Assembly (NCBI RefSeq): GCF_006711645.1
Contig: NZ_CP041247.1
Coordinates: 2,294,001 to 2,358,000 of the forward strand
Direction: 5' to 3'
Origin: Klebsiella electrica
GTDB taxonomy: Bacteria; Pseudomonadota; Gammaproteobacteria; Enterobacterales; Enterobacteriaceae
Length of the DNA stretch: 64,000 nucleotides
Program-made: the position numbers and the translations under genes
The notes under the pieces: generated by a model
What the model saw: only the letters and a program-made list of their open reading frames with translations
What the model was told of the DNA's origin: nothing
Databases searched by the model: none
In this document: piece after piece, positions 7,691-16,406 of the stretch
How positions within the stretch are numbered: the first letter of the stretch is position 1
Layout: each line of letters opens with the position of its first letter

Positions 7691-9247
7691 ATGAACAACA
7701 CACTCCCCGACGACATCGAGCAACTGAAGGCCCTGCTGATCGCACAGCAGGCGGTTATCGTCCGTCTGTCCGGTGAAATAACCGGCTATGCCCGCGAGAT
7801 CGACTCACTCAGGGCGCTGGTCGCTAAACTGCAGAGAATGTTGTTCGGCCGCAGCAGCGAGAAAAACCGCGAGAAGATAGAAAAGAAGATCGCGCAGGCA
7901 GAAAAGCGCATAACCGAGCTCCAGAACAGGCTTGGCGAGGCGCAGTCGCAACTCACCTCAATGGCCGGAGATACGGGATCAAAAACATCAGACACTCCCG
8001 CCCGCAAAGCGCTTCCGGTAACACTCCCCCGTGACAGGCGGGTTATCTCCCCGGCAGAAACCGAATGCCCGGTCTGCAGCGGCAAACTAAAACCGCTGGG
8101 GGAAAGCATCTCTGAACAGCTGGATATCATCAACACTGCGTTCAGGGTAATCGAAACGGTCCGCCCAAAACTGGCCTGCAGTCGGTGCGACTGCATCGTG
8201 CAGGCACCACTGCCACCAAAACCCATCGAGCGCAGTTACGCCAGTCCGGCTCTGCTGGCACGCATTATCATGGCGAAGTTCGCTGAACACCTGCCGCTGT
8301 ATCGTCAGTCGGAAATCTACGCCCGGCAGGGCGTGGAGCTGAGCCGCAATACGATGGGGCGCTGGGTTGACATTATGGGAGAACAACTTCGTCCGCTGTA
8401 TGATGAACTGAACCACTATGTGCTGATGCCGGGTAAAGTGCATGCAGACGACACGCCGGTGAGTGTACTGGAGCCTGGTCAGGGTAAAACCCGTACCGGG
8501 CGGCTGTGGGTCTATGTTCGTGACGATCGTAACGCCGGCTCAACCATGCCGGCTGCCGTGTGGTTCTCCTACTCTCCCGACCGCAAAGGTATCCATCCAC
8601 AGCAACATCTGGCGGACTACAGTGGTATCCTGCAGGCCGATGCCTACGCGGGTTACAACGCTCTTTATGAAAGCGGGCGGGTAACCGAAGCGGCCTGTAT
8701 GGCACATGCCCGACGCAAGCTCCACGATGTTCACGTTCGCCATCCAACGGCGGTAACAGCAGAGGCGCTGAACCGTATCGGGGCGCTGTACGCCATCGAA
8801 TCGGAGATCCGCGGTAGTCCGGCAGAAGAGCGACTGACAGCCAGGAAAGCCAGAAGTGTTCCGCTGATGCAGTCGCTGTACGACTGGATACAACAGCAGA
8901 TGGGCACGCTGTCGCGTCACTCAGATACGGCGAAAGCGTTCGCATACCTGCTGAAACAATGGGATGCACTGAACGAATACTGCCGCAATGGCTGGGTGGA
9001 GATCGACAATAATCTGTGCGAAAACGCACTTCGAGTGGTGGCGCTGGGACGGCGTAACTACATGTTCTTCGGCTCTGATAGTGGTGGTGACAGTGCGGCA
9101 GTGATGTACAGCCTGCTCGGAAGCTGCAAACTCAACGGCATCGAGCCGGAGGCCTGGCTGCACCACGTGATCAGTGTCATCAATACCTGGCCTGCCAACC
9201 GCGTGAAAGATCTGTTGCCCTGGAACGTCACCCTCTCTGTAAACTAA
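7691..9247 (+). CDS. tnpC: IS66-family transposase TnpC
   Basis: A full-length 518-residue transposase. There is a leucine-rich coiled-coil N-terminus ([28 protein letters not shown]), a zinc-binding segment ([10 protein letters not shown] and CSRCDCIV) and the DDE core with [26 protein letters not shown] and [13 protein letters not shown] supplying the expected acidic residues. The C-terminus has the usual [18 protein letters not shown]. It is intact, so the element may still be mobile or only recently inserted. Confidence 0.93.
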   Translation: MNNTLPDDIEQLKALLIAQQAVIVRLSGEITGYAREIDSLRALVAKLQRMLFGRSSEKNREKIEKKIAQAEKRITELQNRLGEAQSQLTSMAGDTGSKTSDTPARKALPVTLPRDRRVISPAETECPVCSGKLKPLGESISEQLDIINTAFRVIETVRPKLACSRCDCIVQAPLPPKPIERSYASPALLARIIMAKFAEHLPLYRQSEIYARQGVELSRNTMGRWVDIMGEQLRPLYDELNHYVLMPGKVHADDTPVSVLEPGQGKTRTGRLWVYVRDDRNAGSTMPAAVWFSYSPDRKGIHPQQHLADYSGILQADAYAGYNALYESGRVTEAACMAHARRKLHDVHVRHPTAVTAEALNRIGALYAIESEIRGSPAEERLTARKARSVPLMQSLYDWIQQQMGTLSRHSDTAKAFAYLLKQWDALNEYCRNGWVEIDNNLCENALRVVALGRRNYMFFGSDSGGDSAAVMYSLLGSCKLNGIEPEAWLHHVISVINTWPANRVKDLLPWNVTLSVN

Positions 9248-9316
9248 TTTTTACCCCACGTCCTTCACGAGGCGCTTACAGAAATGAATGCCAGGAGGCA
9301 TTTGATAACCAAATAC

Positions 9317-9464
9317 GTGCACTGCCGTACAGGCAGCTTAGAAAGATCACGTTCAGCGCGCAATTTCTCAATAGTTGCGCACTGCCGTACAGGCAGCTTA
9401 GAAAATTGCGTAGCTGTTACTGATATTCCTGCGTACGTGCACTGCCGTACAGGCAGCCTGGGAC
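9317..9464 (+). CRISPR. CRISPR array 1, leader-distal part (3 repeats)
   Basis: Three repeats at 9317, 9377 and 9437. Removing the IS66 element and one target duplication restores a spacer of exactly 32 nt (9285-9316 after rejoining), proving these were the end of array 1. The second repeat begins GCGCACTG. The last one is degenerate after GGCAG (CCTGGGAC instead of CTTAGAAA), as expected for the terminal, leader-distal repeat. Whole array: 29 repeats and 28 spacers. Confidence 0.95.
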
Positions 9465-9612
9465 GTATTAACTCGCTGATTATCAGAATAAATTGCGCCA
9501 TTCATTTCTGGACGACAAACTGGAAAATCAGGCATGGCCGAAAATGATGATTCGAGAGGACCGACCGCTGGACGGTCCGCCATTTTCGCTTTATCAGCCC
9601 GCCATTCAGCTT
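9465..9612. other. intergenic between array 1 and the DJ-1-like gene
   Basis: No open frame is credible. An imperfect hairpin (GGACCG 9558-9563 with CGGTCC 9573-9578) lies downstream of the DJ-1-like gene and might help terminate it; there is no strong T run on the minus strand. Confidence 0.3.
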
Positions 9613-10182
9613 TTACTGCTGCAACACCTCAGCAAATTTCGCCAGCCATTGCGGATGCGCGGGCCACGCAGGAGCGGTGACCAGGTTGCCGTCGACATGC
9701 GCCTGATCGATACCTATTTCAGCATAATGCCCGCCGCTGAGCCGCACTTCCGGCGCGCAGGCCGGGTAAGCGCTACAGGTCCGGCCTTTCAGTATTCCTG
9801 CGGCGGCCAGCAGCTGCGGGCCATGGCAGACGGCGGCAATGGGTTTGTGCGCGGCGTCGAAGGCCTGTACCAGTTTGAGCACCTCATCGTTCAGGCGCAG
9901 ATATTCCGGCGCTCGTCCACCGGGGATCAGCAGGGCGTCATAGTCCTGTTCTTTTACTGCCGCAAAATCAGCGTTGAGGACAAAGCGGTGTCCGGGCTTC
10001 TCGCTATAGGTCTGGGCCCCGTCAAAATCATGGATCGCCGTCATGATATAGTCGCCTTTGCTCTTGTCCGGGCAAACCGCGTCAACCTGGTGGCCAATCA
10101 TCTGCAATGCCTGGAACGGCACCATGGTTTCGTAATCTTCAGCGTAATCGCCGACCAGCATCAGAATTTTTTTGCTCATCAT
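9613..10182 (-). CDS. DJ-1/PfpI-family protein
   Basis: A 189-residue protein of the class I glutamine amidotransferase-like DJ-1/PfpI superfamily. The nucleophile elbow is [14 protein letters not shown] with Cys119 followed by His120, and an acidic residue sits in the N-terminal GDYAEDYE. Family members act as proteases, glyoxalases/deglycases or chaperones; the exact activity is not predictable. The ATG at 10182 has GAGGA upstream (a second ATG follows at once). It sits between CRISPR array 1 and the cas genes, transcribed away from cas1, probably an ordinary neighbour captured in the island. Confidence 0.85.
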   Translation of the reverse strand: MMSKKILMLVGDYAEDYETMVPFQALQMIGHQVDAVCPDKSKGDYIMTAIHDFDGAQTYSEKPGHRFVLNADFAAVKEQDYDALLIPGGRAPEYLRLNDEVLKLVQAFDAAHKPIAAVCHGPQLLAAAGILKGRTCSAYPACAPEVRLSGGHYAEIGIDQAHVDGNLVTAPAWPAHPQWLAKFAEVLQQ

Positions 10183-10566
10183 GAGTGTTCCTCAGGGAAT
10201 AAAGATGACTAAGGTATAGTCCAGCGGCGAAGGGAATGCGAACAGCAAGTGGCGTTGTGAGCGCTGATTCTGCGATGTTGTCATCTGTGACCAGAAACGA
10301 CTTTTGTAGAACATAAAGTGGTTTCGCTACCTGCGGTCAGGAAGTGCGTAAAGAGGTATCGGGAAATCCTGCCGGTTCAGCGATCATCGCTGGCGCGAAA
10401 TTATATCCGACCCACCTGCAGCAGGAGAGCAGAATGATGTAGCTTTAGCAAATGGCTCCTTCTTCTGCTCCTGGAATACAGGCAGTAAGATTTAATGGCT
10501 ACGTCAGAAATTGCAATATTATACCGCTACTGTAGCTGTTCTCTGGCAAATTGACTGCCTGATAAT

Positions 10567-10586
10567 GATATAAACGGTTTTATATC
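10567..10586. promoter_or_regulatory. perfect inverted repeat upstream of the cas operon
   Basis: GATATAAA and TTTATATC flank the 4-nt centre CGGT. It lies about 170 bp before cas1. It could be a protein-binding operator or an AT-rich hairpin; nothing identifies the binder. Confidence 0.4.
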
Positions 10587-10679
10587 TACTTCAGAGAATT
10601 TTTAAAGTAAATATAGAAAACCCTCAAAGAACGTGATTAATATTAATGCAGGGAATATTACTCTTCAAAGAGTTGATTG

Positions 10680-10695
10680 TTTGATGAAAGTCACA
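10680..10695 (+). promoter_or_regulatory. candidate CRP site upstream of cas1
   Basis: TTTGA-N6-TCACA matches the CRP consensus TGTGA-N6-TCACA at nine of ten positions. It is centred about 71 bp before the cas1 ATG. CRP control of a type I-F cas operon is reported in Pectobacterium, so the site is plausible; the promoter itself is not clear enough to place. Confidence 0.5.
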
Positions 10696-10758
10696 TTTGC
10701 ATACAGAGGTTTTCATCAATAGACAGATGACATTACTATTTTGCGCAAAGGGTTTGCC

Positions 10759-11742
10759 ATGCCTGAAAACACGATCACCCCCTCTGATCTAAAAACTATT
10801 CTTCATTCTAAACGCGCTAATATTTATTACCTCGAAAAATGTCGTGTACAGGTGAACGGCGGTCGGGTGGAGTATGTCACCCAGGAGGGCAAAGAATCTT
10901 TCTACTGGAACATCCCCATTGCTAATACGACTGCGGTGATGTTGGGTATGGGGACCTCTGTTACGCAAATGGCGATGCGGGAGTTTGCTCGCGCCGGGGT
11001 GATGGTTGGGTTTTGCGGAACGGATGGCACGCCGCTTTATTCGGCTAACGAAGTGGATATTGATGTCTCATGGCTCTGCCCGCAAAGCGAATATCGTCCA
11101 ACAGGGTATTTGCAAAACTGGGTGTCATTCTGGTTTGACGAAGCAAAGCGACTGCAGGCGGCAAAAACATTTCAGTTTATTCGGTTACAGCAAATTGAAA
11201 AACAGTGGTCAGGGCTGCGGATGCAGCGCGAAACCTCGTTTCAGTCAGATATGGACGTATTGCAGGCCATTCTTGAGCGCGCGCGGCAGGGGATGGAAAG
11301 CGCCAACGACCATACCTCATTGATGCTTCAGGAAGCGCAACTGACAAAATCGCTCTACAAACTGGCAAGCCAGACGGTCGGTTACGGTAACTTTACCCGT
11401 GCCAAACGGGGCGGCGGTGTTGATACGGCAAACCGGTTTCTCGATCAGGGCAACTATCTGGCCTACGGGCTGGCCGCTGTCGCGGCCTGGGTTACCGGCA
11501 TTCCCCACGGTCTGGCTGTGATGCATGGCAAAACCCGCCGTGGCGGTCTGGTCTTTGATATTGCTGATTTAATAAAAGACGCCCTGGTGTTGCCGCAGGC
11601 ATTTATCGCCGCGATGGAAGGGGAAGACAATCAAATGTTTCGTCAGCGCTGTATCAACGTTTTCCAGCAGGCCGATGCGCTGGACGTGATGATCGCCACG
11701 CTACAGGAGACCTCCCTGTCACTCGCTAAGGTGGCCCCATGA
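10759..11742 (+). CDS. cas1: Cas1, type I-F
   Basis: A 327-residue Cas1 integrase subunit that, with Cas2-3, inserts new spacers at the leader end. Recognisable Cas1f segments are SKRANIYYLEKCRV, REFARAGVMVGFCGTDGTP and the C-terminal metal-site region with FLDQGNYLAYGLAAVAAWVTG, IPHGLAVMHGKTRRGGLVFDI and ADLIKDALVLPQAF. The ATG at 10759 is preferred to a TTG at 10741 because MPEN is a sensible start and AAAGGG lies upstream. It is the first gene of the cas operon; its stop overlaps the next start by ATGA. Confidence 0.97.
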   Translation: MPENTITPSDLKTILHSKRANIYYLEKCRVQVNGGRVEYVTQEGKESFYWNIPIANTTAVMLGMGTSVTQMAMREFARAGVMVGFCGTDGTPLYSANEVDIDVSWLCPQSEYRPTGYLQNWVSFWFDEAKRLQAAKTFQFIRLQQIEKQWSGLRMQRETSFQSDMDVLQAILERARQGMESANDHTSLMLQEAQLTKSLYKLASQTVGYGNFTRAKRGGGVDTANRFLDQGNYLAYGLAAVAAWVTGIPHGLAVMHGKTRRGGLVFDIADLIKDALVLPQAFIAAMEGEDNQMFRQRCINVFQQADALDVMIATLQETSLSLAKVAP

Positions 11743-14700
11743 ATATCCTGATCATCTCCCGCTGTACGAAAAAGGCGCGTGAAGAAAGCTGTCGGATTAT
11801 CGACCAGTTTGCTGAGCGAACGGGAGATGCCGCCTGGCAGACGGCGATCACCCTTGATGGCGTCAACACGCTCAGAAAACTTCTGCGTAAAACTGCCCGA
11901 CGCAATACGGCTGTTGCCTGTCACTGGCTTAAAAAAAACGGGCAAACAGAGTTACTGTGGATTGTCGGTAATATTCGTCGTTTTAACGCGCAGGGCCGCG
12001 CACCCACCAACCGTACCACGCTCGATGTGCTAAAGAACGGCGCGGAGCATCGCTGGAACAGTGCCGAGAGTATTGCGTTGCTGGCCGCTATCGCCGGGCT
12101 GTTTCACGATTTTGGTAAGGCCGGGATGTGCTTCCAGCAGACGCTGCGCGGAGAAAGTCAGCATGTCTGTCAACCGTACCGCCACGAGTGGATCTCTGTT
12201 CGCCTGTTTCAGGCGTTCGTCGGCGAACGGACCGATGAACAGTGGCTGGGGCGGCTTGGGCAGCTCAACGCCTCTGACGAAAAGGAGATGCTAAAAGCAG
12301 TGAAGATGGATTCGCCGACATGGACGTGTAGCCCGCTCAGCACCTTACCTCCTCTGGCGAAAGTGGTCGGATGGCTAATGTTGTCGCACCATCGGCTGCC
12401 GCAGTCACTCTCAGCGCAACCCCAGTTAATGTATTGCGAGGGCTGGATCGAGCGGCAACTGAACGCCGACTGGAACTCGCTTAATCACACATCTTCTGGC
12501 AAGCATCAATGGAAAGATCGCGACTTTAAAAACGTCTGGAAATTCCCCCACGGTACGCCGCTGAAAAGTAAAACATGGCGCGAGAAAGCCCGGCAGATTG
12601 GCAAGCGCATCAGGAATCTGCCGGGATTATTGCACTATGGCTCCCTGGATAACCTCTTCACTCTGCACCTTGCGCGTCTGTCACTGATGCTGGCCGATCA
12701 CGTTTACTCATCTCAGCCCGCGTATGCGGGATGGCAGGATGAAGCCATTCAGACCTGGGCAAACAGCGACCGTCAGACCCGACAGCTCAAACAAAAACTC
12801 GACGAGCACAATATTGGCGTCGCGCATCATGCGTTACTGCTGGGGCGTTCTCTTCCCACTTTACGGCGCACATTGCCAGCCATTGCCCGGCATAAAACGT
12901 TCCGGGAAAGGGCGAAAGATGCACGCTTTCTCTGGCAAAACAAGGCCTGGGACGTGGCCTTGTCTCTGCGCGACAAAAGTGTCGAGCAGGGCTTTTTCGG
13001 TATCAATATGGCGTCTACCGGGTGCGGTAAAACCTTTGCCAATGCGCGCATTATGTATGCGCTGTCCGATGAGCAGGAAGGGTGTCGCTTCAGCGTGGCG
13101 CTGGGACTACGTACGCTGACGTTGCAGACCGGGCAGGCTTTGCAGTCGCGCCTGGGGCTGGATGACGACACGCTGGCCGTGGTGACCGGTTCTGCCGCGG
13201 TGCGAGAACTTTACCAGGGGAACGACGGGGAAGATACCAACAGCGCAAGCGACGAGGCGTTTTTCGCCTGCCACCATTATGTTCATTATGAAGGCGCCAC
13301 GGGTAGCGGCATCGCCCGGCAGTGGCTTGCGCAAGAACCGGCGCTCAATCGGCTGGTTAGCGCGCCGGTGCTGGTGACCACCATCGACCATCTGATGCCT
13401 GCAACAGAAGGCGTGCGCGGCGGCAGGCAGATCCCCGCTATGCTACGTCTGCTGACCAGCGATCTGGTGCTTGATGAGCCAGATGACTTCGATATTGATG
13501 ATTTGCACGCGCTGTGTCGTCTGGTGAACTGGGCGGGAATGCTGGGCTCACGTGTGCTTCTCTCATCCGCGACATTGCCCCCCGCATTGACGGAAGCCCT
13601 GTTTGAAGCCTACCGGGAAGGGCGCAAAGCCTGGCAGGCAGCGTGTGGCGTATCTGGCAGGCCGGTAAACATCTGCTGCGCCTGGTTTGATGAGTATGGC
13701 GCTCAGTCTCACGATGTGGCAGACGAAGCCCTGTTTCGTCAGGCGCACGGCAAATTTGTAACTCAGCGCGTTAAACGTTTGCCGGAAAAACCCTGCCTTC
13801 GTCTGGGGAAACTGGCGATCGTGGCGCTGCATTCAGCTGGCAATTCAGGCATTGTTTCGGCGGTTGCGAACACGCTGCACCAGCAAATGCGGATACTTCA
13901 TCAGCACCACAACACGCATAAAAATGGTAAAACCGTTTCGTTTGGCCTCGTCCGGCTTGCCAATATCAATCCGCTGGTCGCGATAGCCCAAACGCTAATG
14001 GAAATACCCTCGCCCGAAAATTACCGCATTCATTATTGCGTTTATCACAGCCAGCACCCGCTTGCGGTCCGCGCGTTGATTGAAAAACGGCTGGATGGTG
14101 CGTTTACCCGCCATGATCCGCAGGCGATTTGGCAATTACCCGAAGTGCAACAGGCGCTCGCTATGCCGGAGCAAAACCACCTTTTTGTGGTGCTCGGCAC
14201 CTCTGTTTTAGAAGTCGGCCGGGATTTTGATGCCGACTGGGGGATCGCTGAACCAAGTTCCATGCGTTCGCTTATTCAGTTTGCCGGGCGTATTCAGCGC
14301 CACCGTCAGCACGTTCCTGTGCGCGAGAATCTGGTGATTCTGGAACGCAACGTGCGAGCCCTTCAGGGTAAAACGGTGGCCTATTGCCGGCCGGGGTTTG
14401 AAACCGAAAAGCATCTGCTTCCTTACCACGATATGCATGATCTGCTCAGTGAAGAGTCCTGCCGGACGATCGATGCTGTACCACGCATTGCTGAGAGCAT
14501 ACCTGGAAACAGACTTGCGGCGCTGGAGCATACCCGGTTGCGCGCCGCGTTGCTCGATGGGGGCGATAAACAGGAGGCGATTGCCGCATCCTGGTGGCGG
14601 CTACCGCTGACGTGGAGTGGTGAACTTCAGCGCCGCACGCCGTTTCGCCGGTCTTCACCGCAGGCCTCTTTCTTTCTGAGTATGGAAGAGGACGATGACG

Positions 14701-14966
14701 AGCCCGAGTTTTGCCTGATGCAGGAAAACGGCGGGTTAAAACCAGCCGGACGGTTTCGCTGGCAGGCTTTGACCCTCGCCGATGGTGTACAGCCGTGGTT
14801 CGGCGTGGATTATGCGCAGGTGCTGCTTGCGTTGGCCGAGTCGAAGCAGATGGAGCTTGCTGCTGTGTCGCGACGCTTTGGGGAGATAACACTAAGGGTG
14901 GCTAAAGAAGAGGAGACAGAAGAGTGGTTATATCACCCGGTGCTGGGGGTGTTTCGCGCCCTCTGA
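11739..14966 (+). CDS. cas3: Cas2-3 fusion nuclease-helicase, type I-F
   Basis: A 1075-residue fusion typical of type I-F. Residues 1-95 form the Cas2 domain (MNILIISRCTKKAREESCRI). The HD nuclease follows with LFHDFGKAG (His123, Asp124). The SF2 helicase has Walker A STGCGKT near residue 426, the DExD-type box LDEPDDFD near 579, SSATLPP, and the late motif QFAGRIQRHR. It unwinds and degrades the target recruited by the Csy complex and also serves in adaptation with Cas1. It is full length with no frameshift. Confidence 0.97.
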   Translation: MNILIISRCTKKAREESCRIIDQFAERTGDAAWQTAITLDGVNTLRKLLRKTARRNTAVACHWLKKNGQTELLWIVGNIRRFNAQGRAPTNRTTLDVLKNGAEHRWNSAESIALLAAIAGLFHDFGKAGMCFQQTLRGESQHVCQPYRHEWISVRLFQAFVGERTDEQWLGRLGQLNASDEKEMLKAVKMDSPTWTCSPLSTLPPLAKVVGWLMLSHHRLPQSLSAQPQLMYCEGWIERQLNADWNSLNHTSSGKHQWKDRDFKNVWKFPHGTPLKSKTWREKARQIGKRIRNLPGLLHYGSLDNLFTLHLARLSLMLADHVYSSQPAYAGWQDEAIQTWANSDRQTRQLKQKLDEHNIGVAHHALLLGRSLPTLRRTLPAIARHKTFRERAKDARFLWQNKAWDVALSLRDKSVEQGFFGINMASTGCGKTFANARIMYALSDEQEGCRFSVALGLRTLTLQTGQALQSRLGLDDDTLAVVTGSAAVRELYQGNDGEDTNSASDEAFFACHHYVHYEGATGSGIARQWLAQEPALNRLVSAPVLVTTIDHLMPATEGVRGGRQIPAMLRLLTSDLVLDEPDDFDIDDLHALCRLVNWAGMLGSRVLLSSATLPPALTEALFEAYREGRKAWQAACGVSGRPVNICCAWFDEYGAQSHDVADEALFRQAHGKFVTQRVKRLPEKPCLRLGKLAIVALHSAGNSGIVSAVANTLHQQMRILHQHHNTHKNGKTVSFGLVRLANINPLVAIAQTLMEIPSPENYRIHYCVYHSQHPLAVRALIEKRLDGAFTRHDPQAIWQLPEVQQALAMPEQNHLFVVLGTSVLEVGRDFDADWGIAEPSSMRSLIQFAGRIQRHRQHVPVRENLVILERNVRALQGKTVAYCRPGFETEKHLLPYHDMHDLLSEESCRTIDAVPRIAESIPGNRLAALEHTRLRAALLDGGDKQEAIAASWWRLPLTWSGELQRRTPFRRSSPQASFFLSMEEDDDEPEFCLMQENGGLKPAGRFRWQALTLADGVQPWFGVDYAQVLLALAESKQMELAAVSRRFGEITLRVAKEEETEEWLYHPVLGVFRAL

Positions 14967-15017
14967 AAGAGGGCGCGAACTGCTTGTGCAGCAGTTTACA
15001 GGATTGAGTCCAATCCT
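14955..15017 (+). promoter_or_regulatory. two hairpins between cas2-3 and csy1
   Basis: CGCGCCCTC (14955-14963) pairs perfectly with GAGGGCGCG (14969-14977), the loop containing the cas2-3 stop codon. AGGATTG (15000-15006) pairs with CAATCCT (15011-15017). No T run follows the first stem, so these look like mRNA-processing or stability elements rather than a strong terminator. They sit in the only sizeable gap of the cas operon. Confidence 0.5.
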
Positions 15018-15095
15018 AAGTGTCATATTTCTAAGCTACCCAATTCATTTATAACAATCGTAAAACCATAAAGTAATCAGCTAAAGGAGAGGGTG

Positions 15096-16406
15096 ATGGA
15101 TGAAGGGGCTTTGATAGCGGCGCTTCGAAATTATATTGCCGGACGACGGCAAGCAAAGCTGGAAGCATTCGATAAAGCAGCCGCAAAGCGCAGTGATGCA
15201 GATAGCGCGACGCTTGCGGCAGAACGCCGGGAACTGGAGCTTCGCTATGAACCGAAAGCATGGCTGACAGATGCAGCAAAGCGAGCCGGGCAGATTAACC
15301 TCGTGACCCATGCGGCGAAATTTACCCACGGGGATTCAAAAAGTAGCAGTATCTTCAGCGAGGCCGTGGCGCAGGAAGGTTATCTGAGCAGCGCGACGAT
15401 GTCAGGTCTGGAACCGGATGCGGTTGGCAACGCCGCGGCGCTGGATGTGGCGAAACTGCTGCAAATGCGTATTGAAAACGGTGATTCTCTTCTTGCCTCT
15501 CTGAAGCGCGACGATCGCAGCCCTCTGGCTGCTTTTACCGACGATGCCGCTGAACTGGCTGAGTGGGTTTCAGGGTTTTCCCGCGCATTTACGCCGGGAG
15601 AACCGGCTTCCCACAAACTGGCGAAGCAGGGCTATTTCCCTGTGGGGGACGATTATCGTCTTTTAAGCCCGCTCTTTGCCACCTCACTTGCCCATGCTGT
15701 GCACCAGAGAATGATCGCCTTAAGATTTGGCGATGACGTTAAGGCTATCTGGAAAGCACGTCGTGAGAAAACCTGGCACCCCACACCGCTCACGTTATTC
15801 CCGGATGCAGCGGAAATGCATTTTGGCGGCACTAAGCCGCAGAATATTTCGTATCTCAATAGCGTCCGTGGCGGGCGTACCTGGCTGCTTTCCTGCCAGC
15901 CGCCGCAGTGGAAAAGGGCGGAAAAAAAACCAACGAATTTACGCTCGGTGTTCACTTTTGGCGGCCAGTTTGACCGACGCGCCAACGGCAAACTGCAGTT
16001 ACTGGTGTCATTGCTGACAAGAACCGGTGATTACACCAGTTTTCGTATTCGTGAAGCACGCGATGAATATATCGACGCGCTGATCGATCTGCTGTTTGAT
16101 GTGGTGTCTGACCTCCAGCGTGAGACGTGGCAAAACTGGACGCTCGACTGTCCTGAACTGAAGGCGCACCAGCAGCTCTGGCTCGATCCGTGGCGGACAA
16201 AAACCGACGAAGCGTTTCGTCTGGAGCGAGATAAAGATGACTGGCAGGCAAAGGTGGCGGAAGATTTCGCCCTCTGGCTGAACGCGCGTCTGCGTAAGGC
16301 GCTGCCTGACGTTGGCGCGGTGGAAAAACATGAGTGGGAAACCCGCGAACGTTTACGCACCAACCTGCGTGAGATGGAAAAAATCATTCAGGAGGCGCTG
16401 AAATGA
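15096..16406 (+). CDS. csy1: Csy1 (Cas8f), large subunit of the type I-F complex
   Basis: A 436-residue large subunit of the crRNA-guided Csy complex, responsible for PAM recognition with Csy2. It shows typical Csy1 features such as AKFTHGDSKSSSIFSEA and, later, FGGTKPQNISYLNSVRGG. The ATG at 15096 is preferred over the GTG at 15093 because AAAGGAGA is then six to seven bases away. A 129-bp gap separates it from cas2-3, so a second promoter for the interference genes is possible. Its stop overlaps csy2 (ATGA). Confidence 0.95.
   Translation: MDEGALIAALRNYIAGRRQAKLEAFDKAAAKRSDADSATLAAERRELELRYEPKAWLTDAAKRAGQINLVTHAAKFTHGDSKSSSIFSEAVAQEGYLSSATMSGLEPDAVGNAAALDVAKLLQMRIENGDSLLASLKRDDRSPLAAFTDDAAELAEWVSGFSRAFTPGEPASHKLAKQGYFPVGDDYRLLSPLFATSLAHAVHQRMIALRFGDDVKAIWKARREKTWHPTPLTLFPDAAEMHFGGTKPQNISYLNSVRGGRTWLLSCQPPQWKRAEKKPTNLRSVFTFGGQFDRRANGKLQLLVSLLTRTGDYTSFRIREARDEYIDALIDLLFDVVSDLQRETWQNWTLDCPELKAHQQLWLDPWRTKTDEAFRLERDKDDWQAKVAEDFALWLNARLRKALPDVGAVEKHEWETRERLRTNLREMEKIIQEALK

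Larger units (their letters stand above)
6571..9279 (+). mobile_element. IS66-family insertion sequence inside CRISPR array 1
   Basis: A 2709-bp element. The left end begins GTAAGCGCCCC; the right end, read inward on the other strand, begins GTAAGCGCCTC, the IS66 terminal signature. It is flanked by an 8-bp direct repeat AGAAATGA at 6563-6570 and 9280-9287. The duplicated bases are the last five of a CRISPR repeat and the first three of its spacer, so the insertion point is certain. It carries the three usual genes tnpA, tnpB and tnpC, all open. Confidence 0.95.
10183..10758. other. long divergent intergenic region upstream of cas1
   Basis: 576 bp with no convincing gene, AT-rich over the last 250 bp. 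It holds an 8-bp-arm palindrome (10567-10586), a CRP-like site (10680-10695), 9-bp inverted arms TTGATGAAA 10681-10689 and TTTCATCAA 10711-10719, a faint repeat-like piece near 10478-10490 (TACAGGCAGTAAGA) and a 19-codon open frame at 10496-10555. None of the last two is supported well enough to be called a gene. Confidence 0.5.

Noticed and set aside
9284..9464. A separate third CRISPR array between the IS and the DJ-1-like gene
   Set aside because: The 8-bp target duplication and the restored 32-nt spacer show that it is the end of array 1.
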